Source: F23-D06 sp045600905
Lineage (GTDB): Bacteria > Bacteroidota > Bacteroidia > Bacteroidales > WCHB1-69
Assembly: GCA_045600905.1 (NCBI GenBank)
Contig: JAZRYT010000189.1
Span: 1-64,000, forward strand
Direction: 5' to 3'
Length of the DNA stretch: 64,000 nucleotides
A program made the position numbers and the translations under genes. A model generated the notes under the pieces. The model searched no databases and was not told where the DNA came from. It worked only from the letters and a program-made list of their open reading frames with translations. This document shows, in pieces, positions 42,852-51,382 of the stretch; the stretch's first letter is position 1; every line of letters begins with the position of its first letter.

Positions 42852-43938
42852 CATAGCGTTTCCCGGGACGGCAGACTATCACCCCTTTCAATTCCAAGCC
42901 CAACAGTATGCCGGCCAATTTGGAGGGGGAAAATTCCGATAGATTTTCGGACAGTGCGTCTATGGATATCTCGTTCGCCGCACGAATCAAATCCACCACC
43001 GGTTCTTCTTCCTTAGTAAGTTCCACAAAGAGAGAAGTCTGGACATTCTGAGGTTTGACTTCCCAATTCATCATCTCCATCAGTTCCGTACCTGAAGTGA
43101 GAATGGCTGCCACGTTTTTACGGATAAGTTCGTGGCAGCCGTCGTAATGCACATCGAAAATAGAACCGGGGACGGCAAAGACATCCCGATTGTAGGACTG
43201 GGCGATGTAGGCCGTAATCATACTGCCGCCTTTGTTGGCTGTTTCCGCCACCAAAACAGCGTCCGACATTCCCGCAATAATCCTATTACGCTTGGGGAAA
43301 TTCAATCTGTCAGGCGGTGTCTTGAAGTTATACTCGCTAACGAGCGTTCCTCCCTGCTCGACAATCTGCTCCGACAAATACAGATTTTGATAAGGATATA
43401 TGGTTCCCAATCCGCAGCCCATAACGGCTATCGTCTTCAAACCGAATTCCAGCGAGCGCGTGTGCGCCTCCGTATCTATTCCGTATGCCAAGCCACTGAC
43501 CGTAGTCAGAGGAAAATCCTTCAACTCCGACAATATCTTGCGAACCGCATTCCTTCCATATTCCGTCGCCTCACGCGTGCCCACCACAGCCAATGAATAC
43601 GGCACATTAAAATCAGAAGAACCTTTATAAAAAAAGGAAATCGGTGCATCCGTACAGTTCTTCATTCGATACGGATATTCATTGTCCAAATAAAAACATA
43701 AGCGAATATGATGCTTATCCATCTGTTTCAACTCCTCATCCACCCTTCTTCGCGCATCATCGCTCACAATAGGTTTTGGAATATTTTGACATCTTTTCGT
43801 AATGGCGGAAGTCCACAATTCAGTCCGAAGAAACAGGTTGGTTGCAGACCCAGACAAACGCAACATCTTTTTCAACGTCGCATTCCCATAGCCCTCAACA
43901 TATTGTAATGCAATACGATAGAATTCTTCTGAATACAT
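42829..43938 (-). CDS. dprA: DNA-processing protein DprA
   Basis: 369 residues. DprA binds incoming single-stranded DNA and loads RecA during natural transformation. The N-terminal ~70 residues are the SAM-like part. The Rossmann core includes YSLAVVGTREATEYGRNA, TVSGLAYGIDTEAHTRSLEF, GGTLVSEYNFKTPPDRLNFP, KRNRIIAGMSDAVLVAE and SYNRDVFAVPGSIF. The last ~65 residues form the winged-helix domain. The final residues (MNAIMR) are encoded by the tandem repeat 42803-42851. Confidence 0.95.
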   Translation of the reverse strand: MYSEEFYRIALQYVEGYGNATLKKMLRLSGSATNLFLRTELWTSAITKRCQNIPKPIVSDDARRRVDEELKQMDKHHIRLCFYLDNEYPYRMKNCTDAPISFFYKGSSDFNVPYSLAVVGTREATEYGRNAVRKILSELKDFPLTTVSGLAYGIDTEAHTRSLEFGLKTIAVMGCGLGTIYPYQNLYLSEQIVEQGGTLVSEYNFKTPPDRLNFPKRNRIIAGMSDAVLVAETANKGGSMITAYIAQSYNRDVFAVPGSIFDVHYDGCHELIRKNVAAILTSGTELMEMMNWEVKPQNVQTSLFVELTKEEEPVVDLIRAANEISIDALSENLSEFSPSKLAGILLGLELKGVIVCRPGKRYAMNAIMR

Positions 43939-43998
43939 AAAAAAAAAATTTTAACTCAAATACGAATTTCCTGTTTTCTACGTTAATAAACTCGGTTG

Positions 43999-44006
43999 CA
44001 AAAATA
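43999..44006 (-). promoter_or_regulatory. dprA: -7 box (TATTTTTG, minus strand) for dprA
   Basis: Minus-strand TATTTTTG followed by CAACC, 60 bases before the dprA ATG at 43938. Confidence 0.5.
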
Positions 44007-44057
44007 GCATTTTTTCAATCAAATATTTAAAAATAACATTGGATTAAACATAATTTT

Positions 44058-45038
44058 ATGAAAAGATTACTATACACCATTCTTGTAATAAGTATTGTCT
44101 TGGTCAGCTCCTGCAAGCAGAAAGCCACCCCGGCGTTCAAAGAAGACAATTTTTCCACGGGGAAAGCCGGCGAGATGATTTTAGCCATTGACACGACCTA
44201 TTGGACGAAAGCCGCACGCACGCAGATTTACAATGTCATCCAACAGCCGCAGCCGGCCATCAACCAGATACAGCCGATGTTTGACGTCATCGAATGCAGC
44301 AACAAGGACTTTTTGGCTTCCTTCACGCGCCATCGCAACATCGTGCAATTCGACTACAACAAGAACTACTCCAACAATTCCTACGAATTGAAGAAGAATC
44401 CCTATACAAGTCCTCAAATCCAGGTTGTCATCCGAGGCAACAGCTGCGATTCCTGTTTGGCGTTATTCCTCCAACATCAGGATGAAATCATCCAAGCCAT
44501 GTATGACAACGACATCGCGCGCCTGCAGAATGCGCACCGCAAGCTCAACAATCCCAATGTCGAGAAAAAAATAAAGGAGAAATTCGGTTTCAATATGACT
44601 ATTCCCGAAAGCTATTTTGTGGGCAGAGAAGAAGCCGACTTCCTATGGTTGTGCTGCCGCACGCCGAAGAATGACCGTTTCATTATGATTTACAAGTCTC
44701 CGGCCTACGAGCTAAACACAGAGAACATTGTCTATGAACGCAATAGGATTACCAAAGCCTATATTCAGGGTGCCGTACAGGGTGCATACCCCATTGTAGC
44801 TGACCTTGAAGGGTTCCCCTTGTCTCAAAAATACAACATCCATTATCACAACGGCATTGAATTGCGCGGCCTTTGGGCATCCGTACGCGATAAAATGGGC
44901 GGACCATTTTACAGTTTTACGATGCTCAGCCCCGACAAAACTTCCTGTATTACCGTTGACGGCTTCGTTTATGCTCCTCAAGAACAGAAGAGAGACTACC
45001 TTCGCGAAGTTGAATCTATCGTTAAATCAATCAATTAA
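44058..45038 (+). CDS. DUF4837 family lipoprotein
   Basis: 326 residues. Lipoprotein signal MKRLLYTILVISIVLVSSCK with Cys19. The mature part matches DUF4837 of Bacteroidota: PAFKEDNFSTGKAGEMILAI, YNVIQQPQPAINQIQPMFDV, RHRNIVQFDYNKNY, and the end YSFTMLSPDKTSCITVDGFV with KRDYLREVESIVKSI. Probably outer-membrane anchored; no known function. It precedes the sigma factor gene by 57 bases. Confidence 0.9.
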   Translation: MKRLLYTILVISIVLVSSCKQKATPAFKEDNFSTGKAGEMILAIDTTYWTKAARTQIYNVIQQPQPAINQIQPMFDVIECSNKDFLASFTRHRNIVQFDYNKNYSNNSYELKKNPYTSPQIQVVIRGNSCDSCLALFLQHQDEIIQAMYDNDIARLQNAHRKLNNPNVEKKIKEKFGFNMTIPESYFVGREEADFLWLCCRTPKNDRFIMIYKSPAYELNTENIVYERNRITKAYIQGAVQGAYPIVADLEGFPLSQKYNIHYHNGIELRGLWASVRDKMGGPFYSFTMLSPDKTSCITVDGFVYAPQEQKRDYLREVESIVKSIN

Positions 45039-45095
45039 TAAAAATTTTTCATCGCCTGTCACGAAATCGGTCTTTGTTACGTCTAAGCAAGCGTG

Positions 45096-45653
45096 ATGAA
45101 AGAGATTTACTCATTTGATGAAATAATAGACGGCTGTCTGAAGAACGACCGCAAAGCACAACACAGACTTTACGATGTTTTTTCAGGAAGTATGTACGTA
45201 CTCTGTCTTCGCTATGCGCAAAGCAAAGAGGAAGCGGAGGATATTCTCATCGATGGTTTTTCGAATGTGTTTTCCCACTTGCAGGAATTTCAACGAAACA
45301 GCTCATTGAAGACCTGGATTCACCGCATTTTCATCAACACGGCATTGGATGCCTTGCGGTCTAACCGAAAGTATCGTTTTAATGAGTCTTTTGATGAAAC
45401 GACAGATGAATTCGAGCAAAGCCAGCTGGATTGCGACATCATCACCAAGTTGGAAGCAAAGGAGATTCTCAACCTAATGAGTAAAATGCCGGACGAATAC
45501 CGAATCATTTTCAACTTACGGGTCTTTGATGGCTGTTCCTTTAAAGAAATCGCCCAAGAGCTCGGCAAGAAGGAGGACACGGCACGAATGTACTTTCACC
45601 GAGCGCGACAATGGCTGATAAAAGCCTTTGGAGAAGAAGAGGACAAATCATAG
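45096..45653 (+). CDS. ECF sigma factor (sigma-70 family)
   Basis: 185 residues from the ATG at 45096 (a GTG directly before it is in frame). Region 2: LYDVFSGSMYVLCLRYAQSK, then EEAEDILIDGFSNVFSHL. Region 4: LMSKMPDEYRIIFNLRVFDG, then CSFKEIAQELGKKEDTARMY and FHRARQWLIKAF. Size and layout fit extracytoplasmic-function sigma factors of Bacteroidota. It is followed 55 bases later by a membrane protein with an anti-sigma-like N-terminus and a T9SS type-B C-terminal domain, which is its likely regulator. In P. gingivalis an ECF factor (SigP) controls T9SS genes, but homology to SigP cannot be judged here. Confidence 0.93.
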   Translation: MKEIYSFDEIIDGCLKNDRKAQHRLYDVFSGSMYVLCLRYAQSKEEAEDILIDGFSNVFSHLQEFQRNSSLKTWIHRIFINTALDALRSNRKYRFNESFDETTDEFEQSQLDCDIITKLEAKEILNLMSKMPDEYRIIFNLRVFDGCSFKEIAQELGKKEDTARMYFHRARQWLIKAFGEEEDKS

Positions 45654-45708
45654 CCACTTCCAAAATCCCGAACTCAAGTCGAAACAGTAACGATGAAAAA
45701 TTAGAATT

Positions 45709-46629
45709 ATGAAAAATATAAACGACATATTAGCCCACTACGAAGAGCAGCCACCCGCAGAGTGTTGGGACAAGCTCAGCAGCCATTTAGACAAGATTAT
45801 GCCCACCGGGGAGAGTGCTGCAACTTCGACCTCCGCTGCAGTAAAAGGGGCTACCGCCACACTTTCCAAGGCCGTTACCGCTAGTATCATCGGCGCAGTG
45901 GCCGTGGCCGCTATCACCATTGTGGCTGTAACCGCCGCACACAAGTCTTCAGCCGAAAAGCCGACAGCCGACAACCAGACGAATGTAGTAGCAGACAGCA
46001 GCATTGTTGAGAATATTGAAGATGCCCCATCCATCTATCTTACTGAGGCGAAAGAGGCAAGCAGCGCTTCCCCAAAAACCGAAAACGAAGTCGCCCCATC
46101 GTCTAACACTTCTGCGAAATCTGCAGAAAATCCCACCCCAGAGAGCAACATTCCCTTTGTCAGTCAAACGGCCCAAATGAATGTTCCTTCCGCTTCCGTA
46201 CAACCGAAGGCCGCCCCTACGGTCACCAAGACAATAGCCCCGATTCAATCAGCTTCTGTAACCAAGGCTCCGCTTCCCAAGAACTCGACCATTGCGCAAC
46301 AGCATCAAAACGATCCTGTTGTTCAAAGCCATTCGGAGGAAGAAGATTTCAGTTGGAATACACCTGTCAAATTAGAGATCCCCAATGTTTTCACGCCCAA
46401 CGGAGACGGATACAATGAAGTGTTTATGATTAAAGGGTTAGAGAACTGTTCCAAGCGGCAACTCGTTGTTCGAAACCGAAGCGGCAAAATCGTCTATCGT
46501 TCAAACAATTACGAAAACACTTGGAACGGCGACAATTGTCCAGACGGCACATATACCTACCAACTCTTCTACAACAACAATGGCATAGACCAGAGTATGA
46601 GCGGCACAGTCGCCATCATTCGAAAATAA
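45709..46629 (+). CDS. Anti-sigma-like membrane protein with T9SS type-B (CHU_C) C-terminal domain
   Basis: 306 residues. Residues 1-50 are cytoplasmic in character (NINDILAHYEEQPPAECWDK), like the N-terminus of small Bacteroidota anti-sigma-like proteins. One membrane helix spans ~55-77 (SKAVTASIIGAVAVAAITIV). Residues ~78-220 are a low-complexity Ser/Ala/Thr/Pro spacer. The last 83 residues are a gliding-motility-associated C-terminal domain: IPNVFTPNGDGYNEVFMIKG, NRSGKIVYRSNNYENTWNG, CPDGTYTYQLFY, ending GTVAIIRK. This domain normally marks type-B T9SS cargo. There is no cleavable signal peptide. Its place after the ECF gene suggests it controls that factor; the combination is unusual. Confidence 0.75.
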   Translation: MKNINDILAHYEEQPPAECWDKLSSHLDKIMPTGESAATSTSAAVKGATATLSKAVTASIIGAVAVAAITIVAVTAAHKSSAEKPTADNQTNVVADSSIVENIEDAPSIYLTEAKEASSASPKTENEVAPSSNTSAKSAENPTPESNIPFVSQTAQMNVPSASVQPKAAPTVTKTIAPIQSASVTKAPLPKNSTIAQQHQNDPVVQSHSEEEDFSWNTPVKLEIPNVFTPNGDGYNEVFMIKGLENCSKRQLVVRNRSGKIVYRSNNYENTWNGDNCPDGTYTYQLFYNNNGIDQSMSGTVAIIRK

Positions 46630-46638
46630 AAGGAGGAA

Positions 46639-49242
46639 CTACTTCTTCCCTGTCAGCAGTTGTTGAATTTCATTCAACTTCATCAAAGCCTCCACAGGGG
46701 TCAGGCCGTTGATATTCAATCCTACAATAATATCCTTGACTTCCAACAAAAGAGGGTCATCCAAATTGATAAAACTCAACTGATAACCAGGGGAAGATTT
46801 CTCAATGGTGGGTTTTCCTTTGTTGGAATCATCGCGGTTCTTTTCCAACTGTTTGAGGACCTCTTCGGCACGTTTCAGCACCTTTGTCGGCATTCCGGCC
46901 ATTCGTGCCACGTGAATACCGAAGCTGTGCTCACTACCACCGGGTTCCAATTTGCGAAGGAAAAACACCTTGTTGTCGATTTCCTTGACCGACACGTGGA
47001 AATTCTTAATGCGAGGGAATTGGGATGCCATATCGTTCAGCTCGTGATAATGGGTGGCGAATAGAACTTTAGCGCGATGATAGGGATTCTCGTGCAGAAA
47101 TTCCGCAATAGACCAGGCAATGGAGACGCCGTCGTAGGTACTGGTTCCGCGTCCGATTTCATCCAGCAGGATGAGGCTGCGGTTGGAGATATTATTCAAA
47201 ATACTGGCCGTTTCATTCATTTCCACCATAAAGGTAGATTCTCCTGTCGAAATGTTGTCGGAAGCACCGACACGGGTGAAAATCTTATCTACAATGCCGA
47301 TTTCCGCTTTCCTGGCAGGGACAAAGCAACCCATCTGCGCCATCAGGACAATGAGGGCGGTCTGACGCAACAGCGCGGACTTACCGGACATATTGGGGCC
47401 GGTAATGATAATAATCTGCTGTTTGTCATTATCCAACATCACGTCATTGGAAATATAGGGCTCTCCCGGGGGCAATTGCTGTTCGATAACCGGATGTCTG
47501 CCGTCTTTAATTTTCAACATCGTACCCTCGTTCACATCGGGCTTCACATAACGGTTTTCTTTGGAAACGTTGGCGAAACAGAGCAGGACGTCCAAACGTG
47601 CCGCCAATCTCGCATCCAACTGAATCATTGACATATAGTCCAACAAACCGACCAACAGTTCGTTGAAGAGTCTGGCCTCAATTTCGAGCATCTTGTCTTG
47701 TGCGCCCAAAATCCTGGTTTCCAGTTCCTTTAATTCCTCGGTTATGTAACGTTCGCCGTTGGTAAGTGTCTGTTTGCGTGTCCATTCGGGTGGTACTTTC
47801 GATTTGTGTACGTTCGTCACTTCCAGATAGTAGCCGAACACGTTGTTAAAGCCGATTTTCAGGGACGGGATTCCTGTACGTGCTGATTCTCGATGTTGGA
47901 TATCATAAAGCACGCTGCGACTGTTGGTTGCCAATGCGAACAATTCATCCAGTTCCTTATCCACACCACGTTTAAAAACATTTCCTTTGCTGACTAGTAC
48001 AGGAGGATCTTCCTGAATGGACTTTTCAATTCGTTTGCAAATCGTAAGACATGGGTTCAACTGTTCGGCAATTTTGGTCAATGCCGGATGTTCTGCTTTC
48101 TGGCAGAGATGCTTAGTCTCCTCCACGGCACGCAAAGCCCGGGAAAGTTGGAGCACTTCTCTCGGATTGATTTTTCCGGTGGCAATTTTGGACACGGTAC
48201 GTTCGATATCGCCGATTCGCTTCAATGTGACCGTTAAATCCTGCGCCAAGTCCTCGTTTTGCATAAAGTACTCAACGATGGACAGACGTTCATCAATCCA
48301 GACTTTTTCCTTGAGGGGCATCAGCATCCATTTGCGCAACATTCGGGAGCCCATCGGGGTCTGCGTCTGGTCAAGCACCTGCAGCAAAGTCACGGCATTC
48401 TCATTCGGACTTTGTACGAGTTCCAGATTGCGAATGGTGAAGCGGTCGAGCCAGACGTAATGTTCTTCTTCAATGCGGTTGATTTTGTTTATATGTTGGA
48501 TTTTATGGTTCTGCGTTTCGTACAGATAATGTAGTGCCGCGCCTGCCGCAATGATGCCGTTGGGAAGATTATCCACGCCAAAGCCTTTTAAAGAAGTGGT
48601 TTGGAAATGTTTTGTCAAAAGTTCATTGGCAAAATCCGTCATAAAGACCCAATCGTCAAGGGTGGTCAAGAGCATTTTTTCGCCGAAATGTTCTTTAAAG
48701 GCAGAGACTTTGGCCTTTTGGATAACGAGTTCTGAAGGTTTGAAGTTTTGGAACAGTTTATCCACGTAATCGTAATCACCTTCCGCGAGATAGAACTCGC
48801 CTGTGGAAATATCCACGAAGGCGACGCCTGAGTTTTTGTCCGTCAACTGTATGGCTGCCAAAAAGTTGTTCTCACGCTGTTCGAGGACTTTGTCATTGAT
48901 GGAGACACCCGGTGTGACCATTTCGGTAATGCCTCGTTTGACGAGGGTTTTGGTCAATTTGGGGTCTTCGAGTTGTTCGCATATAGCCACGCGCATACCG
49001 GCGCGGACGAGCCTCGGCAGATAAACATCAAGCGCGTGATGTGGGAAGCCTGCCAGTTCCGTTTGGGAAGGGCCTTTCCCGTGTTTGGTCAGTGTAATGC
49101 CCAAAATCTTGGAAGATTTAAGCGCATCTTCCCCGTAGGTTTCATAGAAATCGCCCACTCGGAAGAGCAGGATAGCATCGGGGTGTTGGGCTTTGAACTT
49201 GTTGTATTGCTTCATCAACGGGGTTTCGACAGACTTTTCCAT
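46639..49242 (-). CDS. mutS: DNA mismatch repair protein MutS
   Basis: 867 residues, the standard length. MutS recognises mispaired bases. The mismatch-binding domain I includes LLFRVGDFYETYGEDALKSS (the Phe-x-Glu motif). The connector, lever and clamp follow. The ATPase has Walker A IIITGPNMSGKSALLRQTAL, then GASDNISTGESTFMVEM and Walker B SLILLDEIGRGTSTYDGVSI. The C-terminal FGIHVARMAGMPTKVLKRAE helix serves dimerisation. The gene is convergent with the CHU_C protein gene, leaving 9 bases. Confidence 0.98.
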   Translation of the reverse strand: MEKSVETPLMKQYNKFKAQHPDAILLFRVGDFYETYGEDALKSSKILGITLTKHGKGPSQTELAGFPHHALDVYLPRLVRAGMRVAICEQLEDPKLTKTLVKRGITEMVTPGVSINDKVLEQRENNFLAAIQLTDKNSGVAFVDISTGEFYLAEGDYDYVDKLFQNFKPSELVIQKAKVSAFKEHFGEKMLLTTLDDWVFMTDFANELLTKHFQTTSLKGFGVDNLPNGIIAAGAALHYLYETQNHKIQHINKINRIEEEHYVWLDRFTIRNLELVQSPNENAVTLLQVLDQTQTPMGSRMLRKWMLMPLKEKVWIDERLSIVEYFMQNEDLAQDLTVTLKRIGDIERTVSKIATGKINPREVLQLSRALRAVEETKHLCQKAEHPALTKIAEQLNPCLTICKRIEKSIQEDPPVLVSKGNVFKRGVDKELDELFALATNSRSVLYDIQHRESARTGIPSLKIGFNNVFGYYLEVTNVHKSKVPPEWTRKQTLTNGERYITEELKELETRILGAQDKMLEIEARLFNELLVGLLDYMSMIQLDARLAARLDVLLCFANVSKENRYVKPDVNEGTMLKIKDGRHPVIEQQLPPGEPYISNDVMLDNDKQQIIIITGPNMSGKSALLRQTALIVLMAQMGCFVPARKAEIGIVDKIFTRVGASDNISTGESTFMVEMNETASILNNISNRSLILLDEIGRGTSTYDGVSIAWSIAEFLHENPYHRAKVLFATHYHELNDMASQFPRIKNFHVSVKEIDNKVFFLRKLEPGGSEHSFGIHVARMAGMPTKVLKRAEEVLKQLEKNRDDSNKGKPTIEKSSPGYQLSFINLDDPLLLEVKDIIVGLNINGLTPVEALMKLNEIQQLLTGKK

Positions 49243-49263
49243 AGGCTTAGTTTAAAAGGATGG

Positions 49264-49271
49264 CAAAGGTA
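49264..49271 (-). promoter_or_regulatory. mutS: -7 box (TACCTTTG, minus strand) for mutS
   Basis: Minus-strand TACCTTTG followed by CCATCC, 21 bases before the mutS ATG at 49242. Confidence 0.5.
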
Positions 49272-49465
49272 CAAAAAAAACAACAGGTTTCAGACAAGCA
49301 AAGAAGAAAAAGTTTCAGATTTCAAGAGAGAGCTCCGCACTCAGGTCCCTTATCTTAAATGTATTGGATTCGGTTTGTTCCTCTCCTATTCGAAATTCTC
49401 AACAACTTTCCACTTATTGTTCATTGAACATTGCAAATTGTCCTTTGCACATTCATAAAAAAGTG

Positions 49466-49473
49466 TATTTTTG
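49466..49473 (+). promoter_or_regulatory. Promoter of the ferredoxin gene (-33 TTTG, -7 TATTTTTG)
   Basis: TTTG at 49444-49447, 18 bases, TATTTTTG, then CGCCC. The clearest two-part Bacteroidota promoter in the window; the ATG is at 49507. The 190 bases between the mutS promoter and this one hold nothing I recognise. Confidence 0.7.
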
Positions 49474-49506
49474 CGCCCACAAAACAAACAACTAAATTTT
49501 ATAAAA

Positions 49507-49677
49507 ATGGCTTACAAAATCAACCCGGATCTTTGCGCAGCTTGCGGTACATGCGCTGGCGAATGCCCTCAAGAAGCTATCTCTGAAGGCGCTGCTTATT
49601 CTATCAATCCTGATCTCTGCATCGAATGCGGCGCTTGCGCTGACGTTTGTCCTTGCGAAGCTATCAGCTTAGAATAA
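49507..49677 (+). CDS. 2[4Fe-4S] ferredoxin
   Basis: 56 residues, the classic clostridial-type size. Two Cys motifs each bind a 4Fe-4S cluster: LCAACGTCAGECPQEAIS and LCIECGACADVCPCEAIS. A small electron carrier for anaerobic metabolism. The start at 49507 follows a strong promoter and an A-rich leader. It may serve the Nfn fusion or the flavodiiron protein elsewhere in the window; that is inference. A terminator follows. Confidence 0.96.
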   Translation: MAYKINPDLCAACGTCAGECPQEAISEGAAYSINPDLCIECGACADVCPCEAISLE

Positions 49678-49700
49678 TCTGCAAAGATTTAAAAACTAAA

Positions 49701-49727
49701 AAAGGGCACGGAAATCCGCGCCCTTTT
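49701..49727. terminator. Bidirectional terminator between the ferredoxin and ompH genes
   Basis: AAAGGGC, then A-CGGA, loop AA, TCCG-C, GCCCTTTTT. The stem has one mismatched pair; A and T runs flank both sides. Confidence 0.8.
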
Positions 49728-49748
49728 TATTTTTATTGATTTTTCGAA

Positions 49749-50252
49749 TTATTTCGTTATACCGAGTTGTTTTTTGACAGCTTCCGTCAAATCATCAGAA
49801 TCAGCGTGGAATGCCAACGTGGTAATATCAAAAACGTATGTGTAGTTGCCAGCTTCCGCCACTTTCTTAATAGCTTCTATTATTTTTTCCTGAAAGGGTT
49901 TTAAAAGTTCCATCTGCTTGTTTTGGAGTTCTTCTTCGCTGATGGAGGCAAATTCCTGAATACGGGCATAGAGTTTGGTCATTTCATCCTCTTTGACTTT
50001 CAAAATAGCAGAAGAAGCTCCAGAATTAGCCATTTGGGCGTAAGCCGCTTCTTTCTCCTTAAACTCACTGACCATTTGTTGGCCGGTCTCTTCCAATTCC
50101 TTCTGATAATCACGAAGGGCAGCTTGTGCCGTATCAATACCGGGTACGTTTTGCATAATAGTGCCATAATCCACGTGACCAAACTTCGCTTTTTGGGAGA
50201 AGCCAGCGACTGTGAGAAGAAGGCAGAAAAGAATCAATGTTAGTTTTTTCAT
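49749..50252 (-). CDS. OmpH/Skp-family periplasmic chaperone, copy 3
   Basis: 167 residues with signal peptide (KKLTLILFCLLLTVAGFSQ). It has the Skp plan: FGHVDYGTIMQNVPGIDTAQ, a long helical arm pair (ALRDYQKELEETGQQMVSEF), then EKIIEAIKKVAEAGNYTYVF. Skp-type trimers hold unfolded outer-membrane proteins on the way to BamA. Last of three tandem copies; 12 bases separate it from the middle copy. Confidence 0.9.
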   Translation of the reverse strand: MKKLTLILFCLLLTVAGFSQKAKFGHVDYGTIMQNVPGIDTAQAALRDYQKELEETGQQMVSEFKEKEAAYAQMANSGASSAILKVKEDEMTKLYARIQEFASISEEELQNKQMELLKPFQEKIIEAIKKVAEAGNYTYVFDITTLAFHADSDDLTEAVKKQLGITK

Positions 50253-50264
50253 AGCTCGATTCCC

Positions 50265-50762
50265 TTATTTAATTCCTAATTCTTTCTTTACCAGTGGAGT
50301 GATGTCATCGCCATTGCCATAATAGAGCAGAATCTTGGTATCGAAGATATAGGCATAGCCATGTTCTTTGGCCACTTTGTTAATAGCGTTTTGAATGGCA
50401 TCCTGAAAGGGTTTGGCCAATTCATACTGCTTTTCTTCCATATCATCTTGCGCATTGGCTTGGAATTCCTGAATACGAACACCCAGGTCTTCCAATTCTT
50501 TTTCGCGAACTTGTCTTACGGCAGAAGACATCGTACCAACTTCACGGTCGAATTTGTCCTTTTTCTGTTGGTATTCGGTCATCATACTCTGATACATAGC
50601 CTGTAAATCATCTTGGAAAGCCTTCAATTTGATTTGAAGAGAGTCAACGCCCGGCATCACTTCCAGAATTTCGCTGGAATTGATATGACCATACTTTTGA
50701 GCGTCAGCAGTGCCCACAGAGAATAAAACAGCAGCTGCAACGAGTAATAAAATCTTTTTCAT
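50265..50762 (-). CDS. OmpH/Skp-family periplasmic chaperone, copy 2
   Basis: 165 residues with signal peptide ending GTADAQ. Contains YGHINSSEILEVMPGVDSLQ, the helical tentacles (QAMYQSMMTEYQQKKDKFDR) and NKVAKEHGYAYIFDTKILLY. Nearest to copy 3 in sequence, suggesting a recent duplication. Confidence 0.9.
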   Translation of the reverse strand: MKKILLLVAAAVLFSVGTADAQKYGHINSSEILEVMPGVDSLQIKLKAFQDDLQAMYQSMMTEYQQKKDKFDREVGTMSSAVRQVREKELEDLGVRIQEFQANAQDDMEEKQYELAKPFQDAIQNAINKVAKEHGYAYIFDTKILLYYGNGDDITPLVKKELGIK

Positions 50763-50798
50763 AATACGTATAAATGTGTTTTAAGTTATTAATTTCAA

Positions 50799-51329
50799 TT
50801 AGTCTTCCAATTCTTCATTGACGGAAACGCCCAATTTTTGGAGGATTGCCTGATTGATATCCCATTTGGGATCAGCATAGATGATGGTCATTTCGCCTGC
50901 GGTATCGAAGACGAACGCGTAACCTTTTTCCTTCGCATAATCATTGACCGTGGAAATCACTCTGTCCTGAATCGGTTTCACCAGTTCTTCTCTTTTTTTG
51001 AAGAGGTCGCCATCTTGACCGAAACGTTTTTTCTGCAAATCCTTGGCAGCTTTTTCCTGATTGATAATAGCTTCTTCACGGTTCTTTTTGATTTGCTCCG
51101 GCATAGTCACAGCCTCAACCTGGTATTTTCTGTACATAGAGTCAATAGAGGCGAATTTGGCTTCTATTTCCTTTTGCCATAAGACGGCTACTCTGTTGAG
51201 TTCGGCCTGCGCTTCTTTATATTCTGACATATTGGAGAGAATATATTCGGAATTGATGTAGGCATATTTTTGTGCGAATCCAGTGAGGGAAAGAAGCACA
51301 ACCATTGCAGATAATAATAGTTTTTTCAT
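50799..51329 (-). CDS. OmpH/Skp-family periplasmic chaperone, copy 1
   Basis: 176 residues with signal peptide ending LTGFAQ. Contains YAYINSEYILSNMSEYKEAQ, a more basic helical arm and NDYAKEKGYAFVFDTAGEMT. It is the copy nearest bamA and the most different of the three. 53 bases separate it from bamA; the four genes look like one operon. Confidence 0.9.
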   Translation of the reverse strand: MKKLLLSAMVVLLSLTGFAQKYAYINSEYILSNMSEYKEAQAELNRVAVLWQKEIEAKFASIDSMYRKYQVEAVTMPEQIKKNREEAIINQEKAAKDLQKKRFGQDGDLFKKREELVKPIQDRVISTVNDYAKEKGYAFVFDTAGEMTIIYADPKWDINQAILQKLGVSVNEELED

Positions 51330-51382
51330 TGTTTCAAATTTTAAAAACGTGTTGGTAACGTGATAATGTCGTTTTTATTGTA

